Part shown: in pieces, positions 19,354-27,904 of the stretch
Layout: each line of letters begins with the position of its first letter
Numbering within the stretch: the first letter of the stretch is position 1
The notes under the pieces: model-generated
Told to the model about the DNA's origin: nothing
The model's database searches: none
Seen by the model: the letters and a program-made list of their open reading frames with translations, nothing else
Program-made: the position numbers and the translations under genes
Origin: JBBIMS01 sp964531645
GTDB taxonomy: Bacteria > Acidobacteriota > Aminicenantia > JBFLYD01 > JBBIMS01
Assembly (NCBI GenBank): GCA_964531645.1
Contig: CAZHEF010000004.1
Location: 11,691 to 75,690, forward strand
Direction of reading: 5' to 3'
Length of the DNA: 64,000 nt

Positions 19354-19875
19354 ATGTTTATTAATGTTTTAGAGATACCCATTGAAGGTTTAAAAATAGA
19401 TGAGAATTTTACATTTGACAGTTTCTCACTGGTTGAGGAAGGTGCTGTTTTCTTAGAGCCAGTGAAAATAAACATTGAGATTAATAAGGAAGATGAAAAG
19501 GTTTTTGTTAGTGGAAGAGTTGCAACCACCCTCTCCCTGACATGCAGTAGATGCTTATCTCCATATCCTTTCAAAATTGACTCTTATTTTGACCTTGTTT
19601 TCTATCCCATTGAGGATTTCGTGAGGGATGAGAATCCTGAAAAGGAGCTTACAGAGGCAGATTTTGAATCCATGTTTTATAGAGAGAACAGAATTGACAT
19701 TGATGCTCTTGTCCTTGAGCAGATCAATCTTACTATTCCAATGAAACCTCTCTGCTCTGATTCCTGCAAAGGGCTTTGTCCAGTTTGTGGAGCTAATTTA
19801 AACGAGGGAGAGTGTGGATGCAAAGTAAAAAGTGAAGATCCTCGCTGGAATAAAATTAAACTAATAAACAATTGA
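19354..19875 (+). CDS. DUF177 (YceD-like) protein
   Basis: The start at 19354 has AAAGGAG seven bases upstream; an earlier frame start at 19321 lacks one. The 173-residue protein is of the DUF177/YceD family, which typically precedes rpmF and has been linked to 23S rRNA accumulation. A zinc-binding pair CSRC is at residues 64-67, and a C-terminal cluster reads CSDSCKGLCPVCG followed by GECGC. The second cluster is typical of versions from thermophiles and anaerobes. It is the first gene of the cluster DUF177-rpmF-plsX-fabG-acpP-fabF, with 9 nt to rpmF. The family is well conserved; its biochemical role is incompletely known. Confidence 0.9.
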   Translation: MFINVLEIPIEGLKIDENFTFDSFSLVEEGAVFLEPVKINIEINKEDEKVFVSGRVATTLSLTCSRCLSPYPFKIDSYFDLVFYPIEDFVRDENPEKELTEADFESMFYRENRIDIDALVLEQINLTIPMKPLCSDSCKGLCPVCGANLNEGECGCKVKSEDPRWNKIKLINN

Positions 19876-19884
19876 GGGATAAAA

Positions 19885-20070
19885 ATGGCTAACCCAAAAA
19901 GAAGACATTCACCCTCAAGAAGAGGGAAAAGAAGAGCCCACGACCATTTAAAAATTCCATCATTTTCTGTATGTCCCCATTGTGGGAACCCTAAACTTCC
20001 TCACAGGGCTTGCCCACATTGTGGCTTTTACAAAGGGAGACAGGTGATTGAAGGGGAAGAAGAGCGGTAA
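19885..20070 (+). CDS. rpmF: 50S ribosomal protein L32
   Basis: A 61-residue basic protein beginning MANPKRRHSPSRRGKRRAH, diagnostic of L32. It carries a zinc-ribbon with Cys30-x2-Cys33 and Cys43-x2-Cys46 (CPHC twice), the zinc-binding C+ form. It sits between DUF177 and plsX as in many bacteria, and its stop shares one base with the plsX ATG. A GAGGGA ribosome-binding site lies just upstream. Confidence 0.97.
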   Translation: MANPKRRHSPSRRGKRRAHDHLKIPSFSVCPHCGNPKLPHRACPHCGFYKGRQVIEGEEER

Positions 20071-21095
20071 TGAGTGAGAAAATTGCAATTGATGTAATGG
20101 GATCTGATAAAGGTCCATCTGTAATAGTGGAGGGAGCAGTTCAGGCTTCCAGAGAACTGGATACCCTTCTAATTCTTGTGGGTAAAAAGGAAATAATTGA
20201 GAAGGAACTTTCAAAACATGGGAGCAAATTATCAAGGATAGAGATTGTTAATGCTCCTGAACATATCAGTATGAGGGATGGTATTCTGAAAATTTTAAAG
20301 AGGACAGGAACATCAATAAGAAAAGCTGTGGAGCTTGTCAAGGAAGGAGTTGCAGGAGGGGTGGTTTCTGCAGGAAATACCGCTGCTGTTATGGCGCTTT
20401 CTAAAACAATTCTTGGTTCAATAGAGGGAATTGAAAGACCCGCTCTTGCTGTTGTGATTCCGACTCAGCAGGGTTCAACTTTACTCCTTGATGTTGGAGC
20501 TAACGCAGATTGCAAGCCAATAAATCTTCTTCAATTTGCAATAATGGGTTCTGTATTCATGAAAAGACTTACGAGTGTTGAAAATCCAAGGGTTGCATTG
20601 ATGAGCATCGGAGAAGAAGAGGAGAAAGGGAATGAGCTTATAAAGGATAGCACTCCACTTTTTAAGAATTCAAATTTAAATTTCATAGGGAATGTTGAAG
20701 GGAAAGACCTTTACAAAGGTCTGGCAGATGTTATAGTCTGTGACGGCTTCACAGGAAATGTTGCTCTTAAAGTTTCAGAGGGAACCGCTGAGATTCTTCT
20801 GTCCCTTTTAAGAAGGGAGATAGGAAGGAGCCTATGGGCTAAGATTGGTTATCTTTTCATGAAGAGAGCTCTTAAAAAATTCAGGAAGAATGTTGACTAC
20901 TCCTCGTATGGTGGGGCTCTTCTCCTCGGTGTGAACGGAATTGCAGTTGTTGGTCATGGAAGATCCGACTCTCATGCAATAAAAAATGCGATAAGGGTGG
21001 CACGAGATTTTATTAAAAATAAAATACCTGAAAAAATTAAAACTGAATTGATGAATTTTTCACCAATTATGAGGAAAGGTTATGAAAAGATTTGA
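20070..21095 (+). CDS. plsX: Phosphate acyltransferase PlsX
   Basis: PlsX converts acyl-ACP plus phosphate to acyl-phosphate for phospholipid synthesis with PlsY. The 341-residue length is normal. Diagnostic segments are the N-terminal IAIDVMGSDKGP, GVVSAGNTAAVMALSK, LLLDVGANADCKP and VCDGFTGNVALKVSEG, then GGALLLGVNGIAVVGHGRSD near the C-terminus. It is a cytoplasmic protein peripheral to the membrane. Its start overlaps rpmF by one base and its end overlaps fabG by 14 nt, so it lies in a tightly coupled operon. plsY is not in the window. Confidence 0.97.
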   Translation: MSEKIAIDVMGSDKGPSVIVEGAVQASRELDTLLILVGKKEIIEKELSKHGSKLSRIEIVNAPEHISMRDGILKILKRTGTSIRKAVELVKEGVAGGVVSAGNTAAVMALSKTILGSIEGIERPALAVVIPTQQGSTLLLDVGANADCKPINLLQFAIMGSVFMKRLTSVENPRVALMSIGEEEEKGNELIKDSTPLFKNSNLNFIGNVEGKDLYKGLADVIVCDGFTGNVALKVSEGTAEILLSLLRREIGRSLWAKIGYLFMKRALKKFRKNVDYSSYGGALLLGVNGIAVVGHGRSDSHAIKNAIRVARDFIKNKIPEKIKTELMNFSPIMRKGYEKI

Positions 21096-21828
21096 AGGGA
21101 AAGTAAGTATAATAACAGGTTCTGCCCAGGGAATTGGAAAAGAGATTGCAAGAAAGCTTGGAGAGGAAGGTTCCGAGATAATTCTCATTGACCTCAACGA
21201 GGAAAGATTGAAGCAAACTTTTGAAGAGTTCGAAAGTTCGGAATTCAAAGTAAGTTTTTTTAAAGCAGATATTTCAGATAGAGAAGATGTTGAAGGAGTG
21301 GTTTCTGAGATAGAGAGAAGATATGAGGTAATCCATAGTCTTGTAAACAATGCTGGAATAACGAGAGACAATCTCCTAATGAGAATGAGTGAGGAGGATT
21401 GGGATCTTGTTCTTGATGTGAATTTAAAGGGCGCTTTTTTGATGACAAAGACTATCATAAGAAATATGATAAAAAACAGAACAGGAAGAATTGTCAATAT
21501 TTCCTCTGTGGTTGGATTGATGGGAAATGCCGGCCAGACCAATTATTCTGCTTCAAAGGCTGGCTTAATTGGTTTTACACGTTCTCTGGCAAGGGAGGTT
21601 GCATCTCGAGGAATTACAGTAAATGCAGTTGCTCCAGGTTATATTGAGACCGAGATGACATTAAAACTCCCTCAGGAAGTTAAGGATGCTTTCCTGAACA
21701 TAATTCCCATGAAGAGATTTGGAAAACCCGAGGAGGTAGCTGAGGTTGTTCTTTTCCTTCTATCAGACTCTGCATCATATATAACAGGAGAAGTTATTTC
21801 AGTAAATGGCGGACTCTTCATGGGTTGA
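21082..21828 (+). CDS. fabG: 3-oxoacyl-ACP reductase
   Basis: FabG reduces beta-ketoacyl-ACP with NADPH in each cycle of fatty-acid elongation. The 248-residue short-chain dehydrogenase has the cofactor motif TGSAQGIG (12-19), NNAG (89-92) and the catalytic residues Asn114, Ser142, Tyr155 and Lys159 (YSASK). The ending VNGGLFMG is typical. It overlaps plsX by 14 nt and is followed after 46 nt by acpP. fabD and fabH are absent from the cluster. Assignment is supported by both motifs and gene order. Confidence 0.95.
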   Translation: MKRFEGKVSIITGSAQGIGKEIARKLGEEGSEIILIDLNEERLKQTFEEFESSEFKVSFFKADISDREDVEGVVSEIERRYEVIHSLVNNAGITRDNLLMRMSEEDWDLVLDVNLKGAFLMTKTIIRNMIKNRTGRIVNISSVVGLMGNAGQTNYSASKAGLIGFTRSLAREVASRGITVNAVAPGYIETEMTLKLPQEVKDAFLNIIPMKRFGKPEEVAEVVLFLLSDSASYITGEVISVNGGLFMG

Positions 21829-21874
21829 TCGATTGATTTTTAGTTCATTTTAATATAAATTTTAGGAGGTTCCG

Positions 21875-22120
21875 ATGGAGAAAGAACAAATTTTCAACAA
21901 AGTAAGGGATGTAATAGTTGAGAAATTGAAGGTAAAACCTGAACAGGTGACCCTTGATGCCCATTTTATTCAGGATCTTGGTGCTGATTCCCTTGATACA
22001 GTTGAGCTAATAATGAGTCTCGAGGACCATTTTAAAATGACAATCCCTGACGATGAGGCTGAGAAGCTGGACACTGTAGGGAAAGCTGTAGATTACATTT
22101 ACAATAAATTGAAAGGATAA
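21875..22120 (+). CDS. acpP: Acyl carrier protein
   Basis: An 81-residue acidic protein with the phosphopantetheine attachment motif GADSLDTVEL; the modified serine is Ser39. It shuttles acyl chains among the Fab enzymes. A strong ribosome-binding site (AGGAGG) precedes the ATG, consistent with the high expression usual for ACP. fabF starts one base after its stop. Confidence 0.97.
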   Translation: MEKEQIFNKVRDVIVEKLKVKPEQVTLDAHFIQDLGADSLDTVELIMSLEDHFKMTIPDDEAEKLDTVGKAVDYIYNKLKG

Positions 22121-22121
22121 A

Positions 22122-23378
22122 ATGAACCCCTTCAAAAAAAGAAGGGTTGTTATCACTGGAATAGGAATTGTTTCTCCGATAGGAATTGGAAAGGAAGAGA
22201 ACTGGCTTAACTGTATTGAAGGGAAAAATGGAATAAGCAAAATTACAAAATTTGATGTATCTGCCTTCAGGACTACAATTGCAGGAGAGGTAAAAAATTT
22301 TGATCCCACAAAATTCCTTGATCCAAAAGAAGTTGACAAGTTCGATCCCTTCATTCATTATGCTTTTGCCTCAGCTGTTCTTGCAGTTGAAGATTCAAAA
22401 CTTTCCATGGAAAAGGAGGATTCCGAAAGAATAGGTGTCTACATTGGTTCAGGAATTGGAGGGCTTTCAACTATTGAAAAGACTCACAGTGCAATCCTGA
22501 ATCAGGGACCAAGGAAGGTATCTCCCTATTTCCTTCCAGGTTTGATAATCAATATGGCATCAGGGCTTGTCTCCATAATTTTTGGTGCAAAAGGTCCAAA
22601 TTCTGCGACTGCAACTGCCTGTGCAACTTCTGCCCACTCCATAGGAGATTCTTTCAGGATAATTCAGAGAGGAGAGGCTGATATAATAATTGCAGGAGGA
22701 GCAGAAGCTCCAATAACACCAATAGGTCTTGGAGGATTCTGTGCTTTGAGAGCTCTCTCTACAAGGAATGATGAGCCAGAGAAAGCATCAAGACCCTTTG
22801 ACCTAAAAAGAGATGGATTTGTGATGGGAGAGGGTGCTGGGATTCTGATTCTTGAAGAGTTAGAACATGCCCTTTCAAGAAATGCTAACATTTACGCTGA
22901 AATTGTTGGTTATGGAATGAGTGGAGACGCTTTCCATGTTACAGCTCCATGTTCAGATGGAGACGGAGCTATAAGATGTATGAAACTTGCAATAGAAGAT
23001 GCTGGAATCAACCCCGAGGAGATTGACTGCATAAATGCTCACGGAACATCAACTCCCTTGAATGACAAAGTTGAGACCATGGCAATAAAGAAACTTTTCG
23101 GCTCCCATGCTTACAAAATTGCTATCTCCTCAACAAAATCGATGACAGGGCATCTCCTTGGTGCTGCGGGAGCTATCGAGACAATTTTTACTGCCCTTGC
23201 AATAAAAGAGGGAATTGTTCCACCAACAATTAATTATGAATTTCCTGACCCGGAGTGTGACCTTGACTATGTTCCCAACAAGGCAAGAAAAATGGAGATA
23301 AGATATGCCATGAACAATTCCTTTGGTTTTGGCGGAACAAATGCTTCTCTTGTTCTGAAGAGATTTGAGCCTCGATAA
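22122..23378 (+). CDS. fabF: Beta-ketoacyl-ACP synthase II
   Basis: FabF condenses malonyl-ACP with acyl-ACP. The 418-residue protein shows the KAS II catalytic triad: Cys167 in ATACATSAH, His307 in NAHGTSTPLND and His344 in MTGHLLGAAGAIE. The C-terminal NNSFGFGGTNASL loop is also typical. Length matches the family. It follows acpP after one base and is the last classical Fab gene before etfBA. No fabH is nearby, so initiation must be encoded elsewhere or bypassed. Confidence 0.97.
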   Translation: MNPFKKRRVVITGIGIVSPIGIGKEENWLNCIEGKNGISKITKFDVSAFRTTIAGEVKNFDPTKFLDPKEVDKFDPFIHYAFASAVLAVEDSKLSMEKEDSERIGVYIGSGIGGLSTIEKTHSAILNQGPRKVSPYFLPGLIINMASGLVSIIFGAKGPNSATATACATSAHSIGDSFRIIQRGEADIIIAGGAEAPITPIGLGGFCALRALSTRNDEPEKASRPFDLKRDGFVMGEGAGILILEELEHALSRNANIYAEIVGYGMSGDAFHVTAPCSDGDGAIRCMKLAIEDAGINPEEIDCINAHGTSTPLNDKVETMAIKKLFGSHAYKIAISSTKSMTGHLLGAAGAIETIFTALAIKEGIVPPTINYEFPDPECDLDYVPNKARKMEIRYAMNNSFGFGGTNASLVLKRFEPR

Positions 23379-23405
23379 TTTTCTAGTTTTTTTTAAGGAG
23401 GAGAA

Positions 23406-24176
23406 ATGGAAATAACAGTATTTGTAAAACAGGTTCCTGATACTGAATCAAGGATTGTTATCAAGGATGGAAAGATTGATGAGGAAGGGATAAATTTCAT
23501 TTTGAATCCCTATGACGAATTTGCTGTTGAGGAAGGACTGAGATTAAAGGAGAAATTTGGAGGCAAGATTACAGTTGTAACTGTTGGACCCGAAAGGGGA
23601 ATTTCTACCCTTAGAAAAGTCCTTGCCATGGGTGTTGATGATGCAATTTTAATAAAGGATGAAGAAGGTGAAACTTATGACCCTTTGAGAATTTCAAAAA
23701 TAATTGCAGAATTTCTTAAAAAAGGGAGTTTGCCCTTTGACATTCTTCTTTTCGGGAAACAGGCAATTGGAGATGACAACATGGGTGTTCCTTCAATGGT
23801 TGCTGAACTCCTCGGTTTACCTCAGGTTACCATTGTTACTAAACTTGAGATCCAAAATGGGAAAGGAAGGGCGTGGAGAGAGATAGAAGGCGCCTCTGAG
23901 GTGGTGGAATTCAAACTTCCCGTTGTTCTTTCTGCCCAGAAGGGATTGAATGAACCAAGATATGAGACTTTAAAGGGGATTATGGCTGCCAAGAAGAAAG
24001 AGATAAGAACGGTCACAATGGAAGAGCTTGGTTTAAAGGATTTGGAGAATTCAATGATTGTCTCAAAAATAGAACCACCACCTCCAAGACCAGCAGGTAA
24101 AATCTTGCAGGGGGCTCCGGAAGAAATGACAAAGGAGCTCGTTAACCTTCTCAGAAATGAGGCGAAGGTAATATAG
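23406..24176 (+). CDS. etfB: Electron transfer flavoprotein beta subunit
   Basis: The 256-residue protein has the EtfB fold: N-terminal VFVKQVPDTESRI, LNPYDEFAVEEGLRLKE, and DILLFGKQAIGDDNMGVP near residues 115-132, with the conserved VPSMVAELLG following. EtfB binds AMP or a second FAD and pairs with EtfA to carry electrons from acyl-CoA dehydrogenases or bifurcating enzymes. GGAGG sits immediately upstream. etfA follows after 10 nt. No acyl-CoA dehydrogenase or ETF-quinone oxidoreductase is adjacent; the location directly after fabF is the only context clue. Confidence 0.95.
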   Translation: MEITVFVKQVPDTESRIVIKDGKIDEEGINFILNPYDEFAVEEGLRLKEKFGGKITVVTVGPERGISTLRKVLAMGVDDAILIKDEEGETYDPLRISKIIAEFLKKGSLPFDILLFGKQAIGDDNMGVPSMVAELLGLPQVTIVTKLEIQNGKGRAWREIEGASEVVEFKLPVVLSAQKGLNEPRYETLKGIMAAKKKEIRTVTMEELGLKDLENSMIVSKIEPPPPRPAGKILQGAPEEMTKELVNLLRNEAKVI

Positions 24177-24186
24177 GAGGATTGAA

Positions 24187-25143
24187 ATGATACTTGTATT
24201 CATTGAACATAGAGATGGAAAGATAAGGAAAGGTTCTTTTGAGGCTTTATCTGTTGCAGGAAGGATGGCTTCTAAGGAGGTCCACGCTATCATTGCAGGA
24301 AAGGACATTAAAGGACTTGCAGAATCTCTTAAAGATTGGGCAGATGTGATTCATTGCGTGGAAAATCCATCTCTTGAGAATTATTCAACAACCGCTTTTA
24401 AAAAGGTTCTCTGTGAAGTTGCAAAAAAGATTAACCCGAACGCAATTTTGTTTTCCGCATCATCCCTTGGAAAAGACCTCGCTCCAAGGGTTTCTGCTTC
24501 CCTTAATTCCTCCTTTGCTTCAGACTGCACATCTCTCAATCTTGAGAATGATAAACTAATGGTAACAAGGCCAGTCTATGCAGGAAAAGCTCTTCTGACA
24601 ATTGAACTAAAAAATAAGCCGTATGTTGTTACCCTGAGACCGAATATCTTTCCGGTTGAATCAGTGTCCAAAAATGGCAAGTTAGAAATGGAAAATATTG
24701 AGATATCAGAAAATGATTTAATTTGCAAAGTTTTAAGCATTGTAAAAGGAGAGGAGACAACAATTGATGTTACAGAAGCTGACATTGTAGTTTCAGGTGG
24801 AAGGGGGATGAAAGGCTCTGAGAACTTTGCCCTTTTGAAGGAACTCTGTTCAATTCTTCCAAATTGTGCAGTTGGTGCATCCCGTGCAGCAGTAGATTCA
24901 GGATGGATTGACCACCAGCATCAGGTAGGACAGACGGGTAAGGTGGTATCACCAAATCTATATTTTGCCTTTGGAATCTCAGGCTCAATTCAGCATCTCG
25001 CAGGTATGTCAGGCTCGAAGGTGATTGTTGCAGTTAACAAAGATCCTGAAGCTCCTATTTTCAAAGTCGCAAATTATGGTCTTGTGGCAGACCTTTTTGA
25101 AATTATCCCGGTTCTAAAGGAAGAGCTTAAAAAGTTGTTCTAA
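24187..25143 (+). CDS. etfA: Electron transfer flavoprotein alpha subunit
   Basis: A 318-residue EtfA. The C-terminal FAD-binding domain is clear: VSGGRGMKGSENF, VGASRAAVDSGWIDHQHQVGQTGK, then FGISGSIQHLAGM and VAVNKDPEAPIFKVANYGLVAD. The N-terminal domain (1-190) is the adenosine-fold half. No ferredoxin-like extension is present, unlike some bifurcating EtfA versions. It pairs with the upstream etfB; both probably belong to the fab transcription unit or a short one of their own, since only 27 nt separate fabF and etfB. Confidence 0.95.
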   Translation: MILVFIEHRDGKIRKGSFEALSVAGRMASKEVHAIIAGKDIKGLAESLKDWADVIHCVENPSLENYSTTAFKKVLCEVAKKINPNAILFSASSLGKDLAPRVSASLNSSFASDCTSLNLENDKLMVTRPVYAGKALLTIELKNKPYVVTLRPNIFPVESVSKNGKLEMENIEISENDLICKVLSIVKGEETTIDVTEADIVVSGGRGMKGSENFALLKELCSILPNCAVGASRAAVDSGWIDHQHQVGQTGKVVSPNLYFAFGISGSIQHLAGMSGSKVIVAVNKDPEAPIFKVANYGLVADLFEIIPVLKEELKKLF

Positions 25144-25284
25144 TAAAACCAACTGGATTTATAACTGAAAAACTACAATTTTTATTTTTCTTCATTTCCT
25201 TTTTGTCTTTTTTTTTATTTATTTTGTTGGTAGCGTCAAGATTTTTGTGTAAATTCATGTAAAGGCTTATCCTCTCATTTCTTG

Positions 25285-25528
25285 TTATTGTATATAACCA
25301 ATGCATATATTTATTGTCCTCTTACAGCTTCGCTTATTCTCAAAACAACTTATCCTCCTTATCTTGCTCCAGTGCCTCTTCGGAAAATCACAAAAACTCA
25401 GTAGCTCCTCTAACTCCTCCTCTATGCATTCTACAGCCCATTCCCAGAACCTCTGTATCTCTATATATGGATATACCATCTCTTTCAACATCAGTTTTGT
25501 TTCCTCTCGAAGATCGCCCTTATCTTAA
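25285..25528 (-). pseudogene. IS256-family (mutator-type) transposase remnant
   Basis: Read leftward, the frame gives a fragment with WEWAVECIEEELEELL followed by FCDFPKRHWSKIRRI. This matches the C-terminal region of IS256 transposases, where an acidic helix precedes a DFP-x3-HW-x2-IRTTN motif. Only about 70 residues survive and no start or DDE residues are visible. It sits 140 bases upstream of tRNA-Lys. Plus-strand open frames over the same bases are shadows of it. Confidence 0.6.
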
Positions 25529-25610
25529 AAATTTAATTTCAAATAGGGAGAATACACCTTTCATAAATTTTACACAAATAAATTTTACGCTACCTAATTC
25601 GAGTTCTAAA

Positions 25611-25639
25611 TTGACTGTTAAGCCTAAAAATGATAAAAA
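25611..25639 (+). promoter_or_regulatory. Probable tRNA-Lys promoter
   Basis: TTGACT at 25611-25616, a 17-base spacer and TAAAAA at 25634-25639 give a plausible sigma-70 promoter. The tRNA begins 26 bases after the -10 box. Confidence 0.5.
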
Positions 25640-25664
25640 TAATAATTAAAGGCTTTTTCTTTAA

Positions 25665-25740
25665 GGCCCGTTAGCTCAACTGGTAGAGCAGCGGACTCTT
25701 AATCCGCGGGTTGGAGGTTCGAGTCCTCCACGGGTCACCA
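25665..25740 (+). tRNA. tRNA-Lys (anticodon CTT)
   Basis: A full cloverleaf of 76 nt including an encoded CCA. The acceptor arm pairs GGCCCGT with ACGGGTC (one G-U). The anticodon stem GCGGA/TCCGC holds the loop CTCTTAA, with anticodon CTT at 25698-25700. The T arm carries GGTTCGAGTCC. Confidence 0.97.
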
Positions 25741-25832
25741 TTATTTTTTAGGTAATGTTCCTGTCCAACGAAGAAAAGCTGATAGAGATCAATAATCACA
25801 ACCCCCAAAATAAATAATAATTTCCTTTTCAC
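25740..25832 (-). pseudogene. Truncated 5' end of a secreted-protein gene
   Basis: Leftward, AAGGAGG (25839-25845) precedes GTG 25832 and a signal-like segment (VKRKLLFILGVVII). The frame then runs into sequence antisense to tRNA-Lys, so any real gene is cut off there. It may be a relic or chance; the strong ribosome-binding site is the main support. Confidence 0.35.
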
Positions 25833-25887
25833 TTGAACCTCCTTTTGAAAAAATTATATTTTTTAAAGTCAAACAGGAGACTTATAA

Positions 25888-26201
25888 GAAGATTCTGAAG
25901 GGAACAGATCTACAGGTATTTCCTTTCATCCAAGGGTGGGCTACTTTATTATTCCTGGTCTTGTCATTTGTGCAAATCTTATTTTGTATAAGGAATCTCA
26001 TGGAGACGCTTATTCATTAACCTTTTGGGGATTAGGTGCTCAGATAGTTTATTTTTTCGGTGGGGGTAAAAAAAATTTTACCCATATCTAAGCGCAACAA
26101 TGAGCTATTCCGAGGCTAATACAAAAATAATCTCTGTTGAAGTCTCTGTATCTGGCGATTCTGATTCCATTGGTGGAGGAATTCTTTACATAATTAATAT
26201 G
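25888..26201 (+). pseudogene. Outer-membrane beta-barrel protein, 5' part, interrupted by IS110-type element
   Basis: Plus-strand coding similarity gives barrel-like strands: TGISFHPRVGYFIIPGLVI, TFWGLGAQIVYFFGGGKK and, after a frameshift in the A run near 26080, YPYLSATMSYSEANTK and GGGILYIINM. The frame resumes at 27525 (MLSEKVGLL, then EANYYISRSK), so an insertion of about 1.3 kb splits the gene. No start is visible: the frame is closed upstream at 25885. The strand pattern resembles small Gram-negative outer-membrane porins of about 170-200 residues. Confidence 0.65.
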
Positions 26202-26210
26202 TCAAGGGTC

Positions 26211-27345
26211 TCATATAACATTTGCATCCCTTAGAAGAGGTTCTGTCATTGCAATGTAGTATCTTTCATGGTCGTATCTATCTTCCTTCTTCCACAGTGT
26301 GAATAATATCTTTACCCATAATGTTCCCAAGACACCTCAGAGCATGATAATGCCTCTTCCCTTCTTTCCTCTTTCGATTGTAATAAAGTCTTGCCCAGGG
26401 CTGATGAGAGAGTGTAGTGTATGCTATCTGTGTGAATAAAGCCCTCCCCCACTTTATACACCCTATCCTGAAATGAATCCCTACAAAATTTTCACTCTTA
26501 ACCGTCTTCAGAAACCATACCAGATGCAGACTGTGCCTCCTTGAAGCCCTTCCATTCCCTGTGATTGAAATATACCATCACCCCTACCCTCTCCCATAAC
26601 ACTATCCCTTTCAGAAAATCCATCCCCTCTATCTCCTCGCTCTCTTCTTCAAGCTCTCTCTCACACTCATCCAATGCTTCTATTATCCCAAGAAGTTGAC
26701 GAGCCAAAACAACTGCTATCCTGCTCTTGGTCTCTACTATTATTGATCGAACCTTTATTCCCTCTTCTCCATCAATCCATTCCATAAACTCTTTACAAAG
26801 GAGTCATCATATATGTGGCAAGAACGAAAAAATTTGCGGAGTCCTTCCATCAAGAGCTTTCTTGCAGAATCCGTTTCAGGATATTGAATAAGAAATCTTA
26901 AACTACCTCTGGAAAGTTCATTGAAACATTTGAAAAATTCAGGATAATACTCTATTAGTATACAACCAAGTTTGTTCTCAAGCCTCCCCTTATCCTTTAG
27001 AAGAGAGTTCCTGTCCCTCTAGAGAATCTTTACCTTTTCTATCTTCTCTTCCATCCTTTTTATCTCAGAGAGAGTGGATTTGTTCATCCTTAGAGCCTGA
27101 GCTATGACAAAAGCATCTAAAACATCATCCTTTACCTTCGAGCTCTTGTAGAGAGCTCTGTAAGATGGCATCCTGTTTGGATTGAGCCAGTAGACTCTGT
27201 ATCCATAGGAGAGAAGAAGCTCAATGATGGGTGAACTCTTTGTCTTAATCGAAAACTCTATCTCTTTGAACTTTCTGACCCTCGGGAGGAAAGTGGAGAA
27301 TCCTTGAGGAGTCTTCTCAATTGAGAACTCCTCCCTCAGCTCTCA
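26211..27345 (-). pseudogene. IS110-family transposase, degraded
   Basis: Leftward translation gives the IS110 DEDD-type middle region: SSPIIELLLSYGYRVYWLNP and SSKVKDDVLDAFVIAQAL (the D-x2-DA acidic motif). The C-terminal region follows with CIKWGRALF and a final KEDRYDHERYYIAMTEPL. Lesions include TAG at 27019-27021, TAA at 26755-26757 and at least two frameshifts. The N-terminal 60 or so residues with the first catalytic Asp cannot be found in 27345-27527. The element is therefore inactive. Confidence 0.7.
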
Positions 27346-27397
27346 TCAATAATACAGATTTGAAAGAATTCCTTAGACCAAACTATTGGGTTTTTGA

Positions 27398-27460
27398 GAG
27401 GGTAAGGAGACAATATGCTTTTGGCCTTACGGATGAAAAGCGAAGGCCTTCCTTACCCTC
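27398..27460. repeat. 11-bp inverted repeat
   Basis: GAGGGTAAGGA at 27398-27408 is mirrored by TCCTTACCCTC at 27450-27460, with AAGGCC/GGCCTT pairing inside. It lies in the 5' part of the IS110-type insertion and may be a regulatory hairpin of the element or its own small insertion. Confidence 0.5.
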
Positions 27461-27524
27461 CACCATCTTATTCCACCCTATATCGAGTATTATACTATAT
27501 CTCATATATAATCCCGATCATATA

Positions 27525-27665
27525 ATGTTAAGCGAAAAAGTTGGTTTATTGTGAGAAGCTAATTATTACATAAGTAGAAGTAAGATAGAAGAAGTATCTA
27601 AAAGCGGAAATAGATTCAGTATTGTAGCGGGCATTGGTGTTTTTTTGAAACTTCCTTTTAAGTAA
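27525..27665 (+). pseudogene. Outer-membrane beta-barrel protein, 3' part
   Basis: The frame reads MLSEKVGLL, a TGA at 27552-27554, then EANYYISRSKIEEVSKSGN and a final strand RFSIVAGIGVFLKLPFK before TAA 27663-27665. It continues the barrel begun at 25888. The ending is consistent with a last transmembrane strand of an outer-membrane protein. Confidence 0.6.
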
Positions 27666-27904
27666 TTAAAGTATAGAGAATAAAACCAATAGTATAAAAT
27701 CTACATTTTGCTTCGACATCTTTTCTACAAAAGGAGAAATGTGGAAAGTAAAATTGAAAACTATGTTATGTCAGGCAGTGGGCATTTATTATTTCTTTTC
27801 CTGCTTTTCGTCTATTCCCTCTTGAAAAAACATAAAATCTATTATATTATAAAATTGAAGTTAAAAAATTGTTCTTTGAAAATTGAGTATAAGTGTTTAT
27901 AAAA

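Larger units (their letters stand above)
26202..27527 (-). mobile_element. Degraded IS110-family element inserted in a barrel gene
   Basis: The boundaries are set by the interrupted host reading frame: left copy ends in ATG at 26199-26201 and right copy resumes at ATG 27525-27527. The interval is about 1.33 kb, a normal IS110 length. The octamer TCATATAA occurs near both ends (26211-26218 and 27518-27525). No terminal inverted repeats are seen, as usual for IS110. The transposase inside is broken. Confidence 0.6.

Noticed and set aside
25301..25649. Plus-strand open frames of 75-111 codons near tRNA-Lys
   Set aside because: They are antisense to the IS256 fragment, have no ribosome-binding site and have Ser/Leu-rich low-complexity products.
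25741..26210. Intact outer-membrane protein gene
   Set aside because: The frame is closed upstream, frameshifted and interrupted by the IS110-type element.
27321..27554. Plus-strand 77-codon frame at the right side of the IS110 insertion
   Set aside because: It overlaps the transposase relic and the hairpin, with no start signal; only its last part belongs to the barrel gene.
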